A stretch of 64,000 bases of DNA. Origin: Serripes groenlandicus (taxonomy: Eukaryota > Mollusca > Bivalvia > Cardiida > Cardiidae). Made by a program: the position numbers and the translations under genes. The stretch is from assembly GCA_031761405.1 (NCBI GenBank), contig JASEVX010000007.1, forward strand, positions 60,295,421 through 60,359,420, in the 5' to 3' direction. This document shows positions 44,301-55,830 of this stretch, one piece after another. Positions within the stretch are counted from its first letter, which is position 1. Every line of letters starts with the position of its first letter. The notes beneath the pieces were generated by a model, which was given only the letters and a program-made list of their open reading frames with translations, was not told where the DNA came from and made no database searches.

Positions 44301-47300
44301 CTGAAATAGATTAAAAAGATGTCTGATGACAACATACTTGAGCATTTGAGATCAAGGATAAACCAACTTTTAAATAATCGTTACATTTCTGGAAAATGAG
44401 GTGCCTGCGCATCATTGCTACCTGATACAAATACACAATGTTTGTCTTAACAGAGATCTAGATATGAACGATTAAACTGGTGTTTACCCAGCGTTATTTC
44501 TCTTATGACTCATCCAAACCCTATGTTTTGGGTACTCAAAAGATTGATTGGGGTTTAACGCCGTTTTTAACAATTTCTCAGTTATATCACGGCGGCCAGT
44601 TCACCTACTCGTGCATTTCCTGGTTTTCTCACACCAGTACTCCACACAACAATCTTCCCAAGCAACTGGCTGCTTTTCCACATATACGTTGCCCATTGGT
44701 GGAAGACGAATGACGCATGTCGCATTGACTTTTGTGGCAAAAAATTGCTTGTTTCGAGCAATTTCTCCTTTTGTCACAAAGTTTTCAAAAGTCGTCTGCT
44801 GCAGGGGCATCAGAAAGTGTCTGTATGTGGGAAAGGGTTAACCATGTGTTATCTGTTATGATATTTTAGAGTTGCTTTTTGAAGAAGATGCCTAACTTGA
44901 ACAAGAGGCCCATGAGGGCCTATGCTCTACTGGTATGGTTCTTTGGTCATTTTCAATCCAGAGCATGTATGAATGGTGAAGATCGGATAGTAAATGGAAG
45001 CTCTTTTGTGTTCACAAGCTGTATTATAGCAATTTTTACAATTTCATGGACCATAATCCAGTCTTGCATGGGCAGATCTGGCTGATTTTCAAAAGGAACC
45101 AAGCTCTCATCAATATTTAACTACTATCTAAGTTTGGTGAAGATCAGATAGTAAATGGAGCCTCTATTGTGTTCACATGCTCAATTATAGCAATTTGGAC
45201 AATTTCAAGGGCCATAATCCAGTCATGCATGGGCGGATCTGGCTGGTTTTCGAAAGGAATCGAGCTCTTATGGATATCTAACTACTGTATAAGTTTGGTT
45301 GAGATACAATAAAAAAAGAAGACTGTATCGTGTTAACAAGCTCTTTTATAGCAATTTTGACCATTTCAAGGGCCATAATCCAGTCATGCATGGGCGGATC
45401 TGGCTGGTTTTCGAAAGGAACCGAGCTCTTATGGATATCTAACTACTGTATAAGTTTGGTTGAGATACAATAAAAAAAGAAGACTGTATCGTGTTAACAA
45501 GATCTTTTATAGCAATTTTGACCATTTCAAGGGCCATAATCCAGTCATGCATGGGCGGATCTGGCTGGTTTTCGAAAGGAACCGAGCTCTCATGGATATC
45601 TAACTACTGTATAAGTTTAGTTGAGATACAATCAAAAGTGAAGACTGTATCGTGTTAACAAGAAATTGTTTACGGACGGACGGACGGACGCAAGCCCGCA
45701 CGCACGCACGGACGACAGACAAATCGCCACGACATAAGCCCTTCTGGCCTTTGGCCAGTAGAGCTAAAAACTGGATGCGTAATTTTGAAACACAATTGAA
45801 AACATTGTTGGAATAGGAATAAGAGTTCAAAATTTCACTTTTTGTTTTTAGCTCTACTGGCCAAAGGCCAGAAGGGCTTATGTCGTGGCGATTTGGCCGC
45901 CGTGCGTGCGTGCGTGCTTGCGTGCGTGCTTACGTAAACAATTTCTTGTTAACACGATACAGTCTTCACTTTTGATTGTATTTCAACCAAACTTATACAG
46001 TAGTTAGATATCCATCAGAGCTCGGTTCCTTTCGAAAACCAGTCACAGATCCGCCCATGCATGACTGGATTATGGCACTTGAAATGGTCAAAATTGCTAT
46101 AATAGAGCTTGTTAACACGATACAGTCTTTTTTTTTTATTGTATCTCAACCAAACTTATACAGTAGTTAGATATCCATGAGAGCTTGATTCCTTTCGAAA
46201 ACAAGCCAGATCCGCCGCATGCATGACTGAATTATGGCCCTTGAAATTGTCAAAATTGCTATAATAGGGCTTGTTAACATGATACAGTCCTTATTTTTGA
46301 TTGTATCTCAATCAAACTTATACAGTAGTTAGATATCCATGAGAGTTTGGTTCATTTCTAAAACACGGCCAGATCTACCCATGCATGGCAGGATTATGGC
46401 CCTTGAAATTGTCAAAATTGCTATAATACAGCTTGTGAACACAATAGAGCTTCCATTTACTATCTGATCTTCACCAAACTTAGATGGTATTTGAATATTG
46501 ATGACATATTGGTTCCTTTTGAAACAAGCCAGATCAATGCCAGTAGAGCATAGGCCCTCATGGGCCTCTTGTTTTAAATGGTCTGCCGTAATGGTGTCCG
46601 AAGTTGTTTGCCTCAGGATTGATTGATTGGTTGGTATTTCAGTCACACCACTGAGTTCACCTAACCATTGTGTAACTGATAATTACTTGAACAAACAACA
46701 AAAATGGATAAGATTCATTCGAGTTTAACACCTTTTTCAATGATATTTTTTTTTAGTTATCCCTTTCCCACATACAGCAAACCTGCAGCAGAAGACTTCA
46801 CCAACGTATTTGCAAAAACGTGAAATATCTCCATTAAAAAGGCATTAATCATAAAATAAAGTTGAAAACATTGTGGCAAATGGACAAATTGCTCGTTTTG
46901 AGCAATTTCTCCTTTTTGCCACAATGTTTTCAAAAGTCTTCTGTTGCAGAGGCGTCAGAAAGCATCTAAATTGCTTGTTTTGAGCAATTTCTCCTTTTGC
47001 CACAATGTTTTCAAAAGTCTTCCGTTGCAGAGGCATCAGAAAGCATCTATAGATGGGAAAGGGTTAAATCATGGTGGCTAGTCCATGTTACATGTCTACC
47101 TGGCTTTCTCACACCAGTACTCCATACATCTCATCCCAGGCAACTGTCTACCTTCCCACATAGACTATTCAGCCCAATGGTGGAAGATGAATGAGGCAGT
47201 TCACAAAGACTTTTGTAAATCATCAGGAAGAATGAAATGGCTGAGCTTGGGTTCAAACTAACAGCCCTAGATTGAATCCCCCTCGTCATTAACCCTTTCC

Positions 47301-50300
47301 CCTCATACAATGTTCGCTTAGTTACTAAGTCCTCTTTCAAAATTGTTCAAAGATATAAATTCTTTTAAAGAATTTTAGTTGTTGCTAAATTAGCATCAGA
47401 AAGGGTTATAAAAAGCTTAACCCTTTCCCTCATACGACAATTCTGCAACAGACGACTTTGAACATATTTTGTCAAAAAATGGAAAATCTCTATAATTGAC
47501 TGGATAACCTATGAGTATGACTAAAAGTGGAAAGCATTGTGACAAAAGGAGAAATTGCACGTTTTGTGCAATTTCTTCTTTTGTTACTATGTTTTCAAAA
47601 AGCCGTCGGCTGCAGAGGCGTCAGAAAGCGTCTATATGAGGGAAAGGGTTAATTAACAACTGAGCTATGGGGACTCAACATTATCTGCATCAGGAGAGTA
47701 TTTAACCCTTTCCCACATACAATAAATTTACAGCAGATGACTTTGAACTAATTGAGTCAAAAACACGAAAAACCTCTATAAGTGAAGGTATAATTACTGA
47801 AAAAAGTTGAAAACAGGAAAGATTGCTTGTTTGGAGCAGAGCCCTTTTTTGTTCTGTCACAATGTTTCAAAAAGTTGTCTGTTGCAGATGCATCAGAAAG
47901 TCTCTATATGTAGAAAAGGGTTAATTGTTCAAATTTTCTGTTTTACTGTAGATGTCAAAAAGTAGAATATCAGGTTACAGATTTTGGTGTAAAAACTAAG
48001 ACAAAGACTAACACTGTCTTACCTGTATTGCGTTATGCGGATAGTATGTGGACTGTGTTGCCCGAGAAGGCGACATAAAGGCTGGCTCCTGGCCAGAAGA
48101 TTGTATCTGCTGGGCAGTTTTGAAGGACATATCTTGTAACTCTGTAAACAGATACAGAAATAATCTGTGTGATCGTAATCTAATTTTTGTTTCTATTAAC
48201 CCCTTCACTCATACAACAAATCTGCTGTAGATGGCTTTGTAAGGATCTGGGCAAATCATAAACAAGAGGTCCATGATGGCCCTGGATCGCTCACCTGATT
48301 TAATATAACTTGGTAAATGGTCACCAAAGGAACACTTGTGCCAAGTTATTTCAAAATCAGGCCTATACTTTTGACAAGAAGTTCTTTAAACTTTTCACTA
48401 TATATTTGTACCAGGGAATCTAGGCCTACCCCCTGGCAATCATGTTTTCAACGGATCGGAATAATTTGAACAATCTTGAAAGAGGATCACCCAAGGAACA
48501 TCTGTGCCAAATTATTTTAAAACCAGGCAAGTACTTTTGGACAAGAAGGTTTTTCTTATTTTTCATTATACACATATATATATAGGGAAAACAAGCTCCG
48601 CCCCATGGTGGCCATGTTTTTCAAAGTATAGGAATAATTTAAACAATTTTGGTAGAGTGTCATCCAAAGAACATTTGTGCAAAATAATTTTTCAGATCGA
48701 GCCTGTACTTTTGGACAAGAAGATATAAAAAGATTTCCTTTCCATTGCCATCTGGCAACAAGAGTTCCGCATGGAATTTTAATTCTTGGATAACTTAAAG
48801 ATTTATCAAAATTGGCCAAGTGGTTAAGGAGGAGATGTTGTTTGAAGGAAAATGTTGACAGATGACACCTCCGGCTCAGGTGACCTAAACATTTCCATAA
48901 ACAAAAGTATCTATAGATATTGAAGGTAAAAAAATTGTAAAAAACCCATGAAATTGTTAATTTTGAGCATTTTTTCATATGCAATAATGTTTTCAAAAGT
49001 CATATACATTTGGGAAAGGGTTAGTAAACAAAGATAAATTCTGTAATTTGACGGTAAAAAAAATCATGGGAAAGTGTGCGTATTTTCTTGTTTCGAGTCT
49101 GAACCAAAATTGTCTGTAAGTTTACCTCCTGTGCTTTATCACATATTTAATCCTTTCCCTCATATAGACGCTTTCTGATGCCTCTGCAGCAGAAGACTTT
49201 TGAAAACATTGAGAAATTTTGCAACAATGTTTTCAACTTTTTCCAATAATTGTTTATTCATATAAAGAGAGTTTACATATTTTTGACACACTGTTATCAA
49301 ATTCTTCTGTTGCAGGTTTATTGTATTTGGGAAAGGGATAACCCTTTCCCTCATACGACAATTCTGCAGCAGACGACTTTGAACGTATTTTGTCAAAACA
49401 TTGAAAATCTCTATAATTGAATGGATAACCTATGACTAAAAGAAGAAAACATTGTGTCAAAAGGAGAAATTGCACGTTTTGTGCAATTTCTTCTTTTGTC
49501 ACTATGTTTTCAAAAAGCTGTCTGCTGCAGAGGCATCAGAAAGCGTCTATATGAGGGAAAGGGTAAAGCACATATACAGGTACAATTCTAAAACCTATCC
49601 TTATTGGAATATTTTTTATATAGATTTTAAGAAATTGGGATTTTAGAGGTATCAAAAAGTGGTTAATATAATAAGGTAAGTGAAAAAACATCTTCCAAAT
49701 TAACAACTTGCAGAAACATCTGCAGCAAATGACTTTTGAAAACATTGTCGCAAAGGGAGCAATAATTATTGCTTTTAATGGGCAATTTCTCCTTTTGTCA
49801 CAATGTGTTCAAAAGCTTTATTTTCATTTATAGACATTTTCACACCCTTTCAGTTTCCAACATACAATAAATCTGCAGCAGACGACTTTGAAAACCTGAA
49901 AAATCTCCATAAAAGATAGCAAATTTGTTAAATAAAATTGAAAACATTGTGGCCAAAGGAGAAATTGCTCATGATGACCACAATGTTTTAAAAGGTCGTC
50001 TGCTGCTATTGCATCAAAATCCGTTTGCAAGTTGGAAAGGGTTAAGCATAGCTTGCTGCAGATTTGTTGCATGTGAAAATGGGTAAAAATCAACATTTAC
50101 AGATGAGTCTAAAGTAATTTCAATTAACCCTTTCCCTCATATAGACGCTTTCTGACGCCTCTGCAGCAGACGGCTTTTTGAAAACATAGTGACAAAAGAA
50201 GAAATTGCACAAAACGTGCAATTTCTCCTTTTGCCACAATGTTTTCCACTTTTTGTCATAGGTTATCCATTCAATTATGGAGATTTTCTATGTTTTGACA

Positions 50301-53300
50301 AAATACGTTCAAAGTCGTCTGCTGCAGAATTGCCGTATGAGGGAAAGGGTTAAGGATAAGCATGATAACACTTACTTGGATTTGGCGCATCTGGCAGATC
50401 ATCCTGCGTCGTCTTGGTTGTGATTCTGGTGATGGTTTTACGAGTAATTTGAGGTCCCTCTGACCCTGGGGGCGGATCAGTAGGGTCTGGTTTGGCGTCG
50501 GTCCAAACAACCTGAGAAGTTTTAACACCAGTGTGTGGATCTTCATCGTATCGTGCTAGAGACATGCCTGGCGGTGGTATCTGAGGGTCGTCTAGGATGG
50601 TCCCAGCAGGAACTAAGGCATTTGAGTGTTTGTTTGACCGTGGGTTATAGCCTTGAGGAGCTCCGTATTGGTTATTGTAATATGGAGTCGATTGGTAGTT
50701 TGGTCTACCAAGGCCATCGCGGTTATTACCATTTAGACTGTCATCATTGCTACCTTGACTGTGAGTGGTCATTGCAAAGGCCATTTTTTGCTGACCAGTG
50801 GGAGTGTTTTCAACATACCACTGTGCCTGACCGGCCTGTTGAAAAGGCATGCCAGGGTACACTGGAGGGACTCCAGGGGCTGGATAGGGACCCACAGGGT
50901 ATCTGGGGTCATAGTGCACTGGATACCCACTGGGCTGGAAGCCAGGTTGATACTGGTTAGTGTTATACTCAGGATTATCATTATCATCAGAGAATATTGG
51001 GGCATATATTTCTGGTGGAACATCTTCATCTACTTTTTTCTTTGATTTAGATTTAGGAGATCCATCAAGTCTTCTTGCCGATTTTGGAGATTTCCGTTTT
51101 TTCCGATCAGGTTTGGGCGAAGAGTGGGCATCAGGCCCAGTAGTTTCCCCGTCTGTTTGTCTATTAAATGCACCACTGCTATCCGAATCCTCATTGTTTG
51201 TTTTTACAACACCTGTTCCTGGGGCACCAGGTGCATCGGCATCCGTCTTGTTTAGTGAATTCATTCTCTTCATACTATTACGCTTGATCGCAGACTGAAG
51301 TTCCGACGCGAAATCTTGAGTTTTTTTCACTGGTGGTTTAGTATCATCCCCTGCCAGTTTTTTCACTTGATCGTAATCATATAAGTACCCTTCCTTGTCG
51401 GGGTTTTCAAAAAGCCCAGATTTGGGGCGAGTATTATCTTTGTTGTTCTCTTTCTCCATATCCCCTGTACTTCCCCTCCGTCTCATTGAGTGATTACTTC
51501 CCCTTAGTCCTAATTCCCCCTTGTCAAAATCTTCAGATCTTATGTTCTTGTTTCTTTCTAAATTTGGGAGACTTGGGGCTTTTGGAGGCTCTACTCTGCG
51601 ACTGCGCTTTGGCCCAGGCGAGGTTGACCCTGGTGTGCGGGAAATGGAAGCAGTTCTTTCAACACGAACACCGTTATTGTTATCATTTTTCTCATATCTG
51701 CCCTGATTAACACTTCTGACACCCTTATTATCAATTTTCCTCATGTTGTTGTTTCGATGGTTGCCAGACGATGATACATTTATCAATGAATTCATGATCT
51801 GATCATCGTCAAGGTTAAAGTTACTGCGACTTCCAGACATATTGCTCGTTTTCTCTACATTATGCCAGGATTTAAACCCATTGTTTTCATTTCCAGACAC
51901 AGATACAATCTTCGGACTTTCCACAAACTTCGCGTCATGAATGGGTTCATCATCGCCCGTCAGACCCGCAAGACGACCCGTTTTATAACACCAGCCCAGA
52001 AGAATTGCGAAGGCGACAAGAACGGCTATTCCGAGCACGATACCAATAATTGCACCAACTGGGAACTTGTTTGTACCAATGAAATCATCCGGTGCGGAAG
52101 CATCCTCTGAAAATATTTAAAAGAATGTTAACCCTTTCAAATATACAACAATTGTGCAGCAGACGACTTTGAAAACACCTACTGCTAGGTAGAATTATGG
52201 ATTTTCTCTATAAGAAAGGGTTAATTATTAAAATGACAATAAGAAAATGTGGTGAGGAAAGAGCCAAAGGCTATACACTTGGAGAAAAATGTTGTATTCA
52301 GACAATCAGTCAGCCATTTTCCCTCTAAACATTGAAAAGAGATGATTACATTGTGGCAAAATGAGAAATTGCTCATTACGGACAATGTCTTCATATGCAA
52401 CAATACTTTCAAAGTCGTCCGCTGTAGAGGCATCAAAATGAGTTTATATGAGGGAAAGGGTTAAAAATTCAAAGCTAAAACTTTGATTCCAGCCCTTATC
52501 ATCCTGAATTCAGGCAACTCCTTTTGACACAGTGTTTTCAAAAGTCGTCTGCTGCAGAAGCATCAGAAAGCATCTGTATGTAAGAAGGGTTAAATAATAT
52601 TATTCACGCGTTTCAAATTCCTTATAAATTGGCCAATTTATGGCATTGTAGGTAACAAAAATAAGTGCCAGCAAAAGATTGGATAAATTTAAAGTATTTT
52701 AATGGTGCCACAAGGAACGATGACCCCAACAACAAGCTTTCAACATCAGATCTCCTGATTGTTTCATTGATTGATCGATTGGAGTTTTATCGCCGTTTCA
52801 ACAATATTTCAGTCATATCACAGTGGCCTTCTCATCTGTTTCTTGGCTTTTCAACACCAGTACTCAACACAACAGACTTTTCAAGCAACTGGCTGCTTTT
52901 CCACATAGTCAGTTGGCTCAATGATAAAAGACGAATGACACTTGTAACAGCAACTTTTGTCTTACATCAGAAATAATCTTGGCTGAGCTAGGATTCGAAC
53001 TCAGAACACCTGAAGCTTTGGTATGTTTTATCATAGAATCATGCTCCACAGTGCTTGCACTAACACTTTGAAACAGAGAGAACCCACTTCCTCTGTCTGA
53101 ATTTGAGAAGTCCTAGTTATCACTGTTGCTTTCCTGCAATTCCGGCATTCTATTTTGTTTCCGTTAGACCATGCTAAAAAATCTGATAGATAATTATACA
53201 CTTTAACAGTACTCACTGTAGACTGATAATCTGAGAGAGAAGTCATTAGCGTAACTATAAACTGTGACTGTACGTGTCAGTTGGATTGTCATCGATCTGT

Positions 53301-55830
53301 CCTTCGAATAGAGGCGGCCAGTGGTCCCTGTTGAACTGCATCCCAGCTCTTTCTGTAGGTTTCCGAATGAAAGGCACATTTATAGCACATCTTTTAATCT
53401 TTTGTCAAATACAACAAATCTGCAGCAGATGACTTTGAAAACATTCAGGCAAAAATGTAGAAATTCTCTCTAAATAAAAGAATATTTGTTCAAAAGAGTT
53501 GAACACTTTGTAGCAATATAAGAAATTGCTCATGAGAAACAATTTCTCCTTTAGCCAAAATGTTCTAAAAAGTTGTCTGCTCCAAATGAGGTCAAAACGC
53601 ATCTGCAAGTTGGAAAGGGTTAATACAATTATACCACTGCAGAGCAACACCTCTCTATAGTCTGGAGTAACCTGCCCCTACCATTACATAATAGGGCAGG
53701 CAAACACCAATAATGGGGGATGGAGTATCAATCAAAAGGCTATTGAAGCATGCTTTTTGTGGACCAACCGGTTAACCTTTCAATCTCTGAAGATAGTTTG
53801 TTTCATTTTAATAATGTATTGATTCCAAACATCAAGTTGTAATGGTCAACTATAGAAAATCATTTGTATATTTAACTGTATATGCCATAGCAATATATGA
53901 GGGGAGGTGACCAGCCTAGTTGCCATTGTTGGTTCATGCCAGACATACACATTTACTATAGTAGGCTTGGTACCAGACTAGAGGTGACCTGTTTAGTTGC
54001 CATTGTTGGTTCATGCCAGACATTCACATTTACTATAGTATGCTGGGTACCAGTCTAGAGGTGACCAGTCTAGTTGCCATTGTTGGTTCATGCCAGACAT
54101 ACACATTTACTACAGTATGCTGGGTACCAGACTAGAGGTGACCAGTCTAGTTGCCATTGTTGGTTCATGCCAGACATACACATTTACTATAGTATGCTGG
54201 GTACCAGACTAGAGGTGACCAGTGGCAGTCTAGTTGCCATTGTTGGTTCATGCCAGACATACACATTACTATAGCATGCTGGGTACCAGATAAGAGGTGA
54301 CCAGTCTAGTTGCCATTGTTGGTTCATGCCAGACATACACATTTACTATAGTATGCTGGGTACCAGACTAGAGGTGACCAGTCTAGTTGCCATTGTTGGT
54401 TCATGCCAGACATACACATTTACTATAGTATGCTGGGTATTAGACTAGAGGTGACCAGTCTAGTTGCCATTGTTGGTTCATGCCAGACATACACATTTAC
54501 TGTAGTATGCTGGGTACCGAACTACACCTCTCTAGAACAACAACAGTTCACTGCCTCTGCCCAATGTTGCATTGTTTAGCCTTAAGGCCCTTAACCCCTT
54601 CCCACATACAACACATCTGCAGCAGACGACTTTGAAAGTGTGTAGACAGAAATATGGAATGTCTCAAAAAATAAAAATGGGGTCTCTGAAAAGAGTTGAA
54701 AACATTGTAGGGAAAGGAAAAAATGCTAATAACACTGATTTCTCCTATTCCCCCAATGTTTCTTTTTTAAACCTTATCAAAGTCCTTTAACATGAACATT
54801 TCAATTTTGTTCCGACTTTTCTTTGATTTTTAATTCCCAGTAAACTTCTCAAAGCAGAAAACTCTCAAAACCATCATTATCAGGTATAAACAGTCAAAAC
54901 TTACAATGTATGCCCCACCCACACTCAGCCCATCGAACAATCGGAGTCTCATTCCGCAGTCATTAAACCGAAATCTCTCGAAAACCACTTCAAATCTGTA
55001 GTTACTGCTTGAATACGATGATTCGAAGCTAATTCTACAATCAATCGGTGGGTTTGGTACTCCGACAACACCTCTCGGTTCGACAATAATACTATCTTCG
55101 GCAACAGATATCTTCCTTCCACATGCGGTCGGGGAGTCCATGTAATCTATAGGGTTTAAATATTTGATTACGTTACTAACCCTTTCCCACATACAAAGAA
55201 CCTGCAGCAGACGAGTTTAAAACATTTATTGCAAAAGTGCGTTAGGGTTAAAAAGAATTATCTGAATACAATCATTGTTATGACTTTTTACTATGCAAAT
55301 ATTGTGAGAAAATACTCATGATGAAAAATGTCTCCATTAGTCATAATTTTAACAACTCCATTCCATACTGTAGATCTAAATATACTTTAATTTATCATGA
55401 TCTATATTTTTGCAAAATTGTTTTTGAAGTGGTCCGCTACAGATATTGTGTATGTGGAAAAGGGTTCAGAACCCAGGGTATTTCAAACGTGTTAATGAAT
55501 TTTAAACAGAAGACAAAAGAGTACAACAAAAAAAACATCTAGTCCAACTATTTATCTAATTTGATATTATAGAGTCGTGTAAAGAAAATAATGTAACATC
55601 AGAAAAAAATGAAAAAGGTGATTCAAACACCGAGTTGAAAACATTATGGGAAATTGAAATATTATTTATCTGAAGCAATTTCCCCATTTTTGACATTGCT
55701 TTTCTAAAGTTGTCTGAGCTGTCAAATGTTGTCTGTATCAGGGGAAAATATTTAAACATATTTACTTACATGTTCTGGCACCCACAAAGCCAATTAGGCT
55801 GATAAGTACTGTGAAACACCTTAACTCCAT
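44136..55830 (-). CDS. CUB-domain single-pass membrane protein, six-exon gene model (817 aa)
   Basis: Coding exons in transcription order are 55830-55770, 55146-54905, 53352-53217, 52106-50376, 48141-48023 and 44300-44136. Every junction has AG/GT ends and the phases join (1, 0, 1, 1, 0), giving 817 codons plus TAA. Residues 1-19 form a signal peptide (MELRCFTVLISLIGF start). A CUB domain covers about 29-146, with Cys29, Cys57, Cys84 and Cys106 in the usual C1-C2 and C3-C4 spacing and the typical FNDC and FDG motifs. A Gly/Ile/Val/Leu-rich transmembrane segment lies near 163-187. The tail (188-817) is Ser/Asn/Lys-rich and then Pro/Tyr-rich; it has an NPEY motif at 524-527, basic clusters near 313-320 and 486-504, and several PxxP sites. 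CUB domains bind extracellular ligands, and NPxY motifs recruit PTB or endocytic adaptors, so a receptor or co-receptor role is an inference. I do not recognise the ortholog. The introns are full of MITEs, SINEs and tandem repeats. Confidence 0.85.
44542..44735 (-). mobile_element. SINE 3' part, in the last CUB-gene intron
   Basis: It reads GATTGATTGGGGTTTAACGC at its tail side, then GCCGTGATATAACTG in complement, and continues to ATGCGTCATTCGTCTTCC in complement. This is the same family as 12219. Confidence 0.78.
44900..45770 (+). repeat. Large hairpin-ended element, left arm of an inverted pair
   Basis: It starts AACAAGAGGCCCATGAGGGC and ends CCTTTGGCCAGTAGAGCTAA. Inside are about five units with a 160-bp period (GGGCCATAATCCAGTCATGC, GGCGGATCTGGCTGGTTTTC, AACTACTGTATAAGTTTGG). 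A GGAC/GCAC simple repeat lies near the right end. Confidence 0.82.
45848..46574 (-). repeat. Large hairpin-ended element, right arm of an inverted pair
   Basis: It is the reverse-complement arrangement of the 44900 element: TAGCTCTACTGGCCAAAGGC at the left, CATAGGCCCTCATGGGCCTC at the right. The arms are separated by 77 bp. Confidence 0.82.
46757..47067 (+). mobile_element. Older TTAA MITE with an internal 75-bp tandem duplication
   Basis: The segment from TTGAGCAATTTCTCC to GAAAGCATCTA occurs twice in a row (about 46895 and 46975), so the element has two right halves. Confidence 0.7.
47095..47290 (-). mobile_element. Diverged SINE, minus orientation
   Basis: GGTTTTCTCACACCAGTACTCC-like and TTCCCACATAGAC blocks match the 12219 family. 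A degraded B box (GGGTTCAAACT region) lies toward 47250. Confidence 0.6.
47417..47652 (+). mobile_element. TTAA MITE, forward
   Basis: TTAACCCTTTCCCTCATACG to TATGAGGGAAAGGGTTAA. It has a small duplication in the CCTATGAGTATGACT part. Confidence 0.82.
47702..47924 (+). mobile_element. TTAA MITE, older subfamily
   Basis: TTAACCCTTTCCCACATAC to GTAGAAAAGGGTTAA. It lies about 100 bp from exon 5 of the CUB gene, in the intron. Confidence 0.7.
48023..48141 (-). CDS. CUB membrane protein exon 5 (cytoplasmic tail)
   Basis: Thirty-nine codons after a split Lys codon, with acceptor TTTACAG and donor GTAAGA (phase 0). The product is Gln/Ser-rich (LQDMSFKTAQQIQSSGQEPA). The amino-acid style and the in-phase ends fit the tail of the exon 4 product. 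There is no known domain, so the exon rests on splice-site and phase agreement. Confidence 0.75.
48261..48889 (-). repeat. Large hairpin-ended element, minus orientation
   Basis: It starts AACAAGAGGTCCATGATGGC, then CTGGATCGCTCACCTG, and ends CAGGTGACCTAAAC. It contains two to three diverged 160-bp units. It lies in the exon 4-5 intron of the CUB gene. Confidence 0.75.
49147..49566. mobile_element. Two adjacent TTAA MITEs
   Basis: A mosaic reverse copy (49147-49341) ends GGGAAAGGGATAA. At that junction a young forward copy (49338-49566) starts with CCCTTTCCCTCATACG. The shared TTAA has mutated to ATAA. Confidence 0.75.
50124..50353 (-). mobile_element. TTAA MITE, reverse, 22 bp past the donor of CUB exon 4
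   Basis: A 230-bp near-perfect copy, TTAACCCTTTCCCTCATATA to TATGAGGGAAAGGGTTAA. Confidence 0.84.
50376..52106 (-). CDS. CUB membrane protein exon 4 (transmembrane segment and most of the cytoplasmic tail)
   Basis: This 1731-bp exon encodes 576 codons plus two split ones. It starts with DASAPDDFIGTNKFP, passes through the membrane segment ending LLGWCYKTGRL, and continues into a low-complexity tail. The tail has Ser/Asn-rich stretches, Lys/Arg clusters (RKKRKSPKSARR), the NPEY motif and a Pro/Tyr/Gly-rich part (PVHYDPRYPVGPYPAPG). Acceptor TTTTCAG and donor GTAAGT are clear. MITEs lie within about 25 bp on both sides. Confidence 0.9.
52127..52464 (+). mobile_element. Older TTAA MITE with extra internal DNA, next to the CUB exon 4 acceptor
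   Basis: It starts TTAACCCTTTCAAATATACA about 20 bp upstream of the acceptor and ends TATGAGGGAAAGGGTTAA at 52464. The interior is longer than in other copies, so it holds extra DNA. Confidence 0.65.
52762..53010 (-). mobile_element. SINE, minus orientation, in the exon 3-4 intron of the CUB gene
   Basis: A degenerate tail (TTGATTGATCGATTGG), then the body blocks CACACCAGTACTC-like and GCAACTGGCTGCTTTTCCAC, and a B-box-like AGGATTCGAACTC in complement. Confidence 0.7.
53217..53352 (-). CDS. CUB membrane protein exon 3 (second half of the CUB domain)
   Basis: Forty-five codons, acceptor CCTACAG, donor GTGAGT, ending in phase 1. It supplies the fourth CUB cysteine (KELGCSS) and the closing strand DFSLRLSVY. 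The phase-0 entry and phase-1 exit match exons 2 and 4 exactly, which is the main reason to accept an exon this short. Confidence 0.83.
53901..54530. repeat. 77-bp tandem repeat, about 8 units
   Basis: The unit is GAGGTGACCAGTCTAGTTGC, CATTGTTGGTTCATGCCAGA, CATACACATTTACTATAG and TATGCTGGGTACCAGACTA. Starts are near 53906, 53983, 54060, 54137, 54214, 54296, 54373 and 54450. It lies in the intron that splits the CUB domain. Confidence 0.92.
54905..55146 (-). CDS. CUB membrane protein exon 2 (first half of the CUB domain)
   Basis: Eighty codons plus the end of a split Tyr codon, with acceptor CTATAG and donor GTAAGT (phase 0). The exon holds CUB cysteines 1 to 3 and the motifs YRFEVVFERFRFNDC and LRLFDG, which are characteristic CUB beta-strand sequences. 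The domain is incomplete without exon 3. Confidence 0.87.
55770..55830 (-). CDS. CUB membrane protein exon 1 (start codon and signal peptide)
   Basis: ATG occupies 55828-55830. Twenty codons encode a typical signal peptide: Met-Glu-Leu-Arg, a hydrophobic core TVLISLIGFVG, then Ala-Arg-Thr. The exon ends in phase 1 at a GTAAGT donor and joins exon 2 to complete a Tyr codon. TTTCAG lies one base before AATGG, so a non-coding exon further upstream may splice in here. Confidence 0.8.

Noticed and set aside
45670..45720. GGAC/GCAC run as a separate microsatellite
   Set aside because: The same run occurs at the equivalent place in related large elements, so it is part of the element.
50535..51298. 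Frames on the + strand opposite the CUB exon 4
   Set aside because: They are the complement of a well-supported exon and have no splice or protein features of their own.
53670..53700. A short inverted repeat (CCTGCCC and GGGCAGG)
   Set aside because: Seven paired bases with a 17-base loop are too weak to call a regulatory structure.
53901..54530. A CRISPR-like array
   Set aside because: The units are continuous 77-bp repeats without unique spacers, in an animal-type intron.
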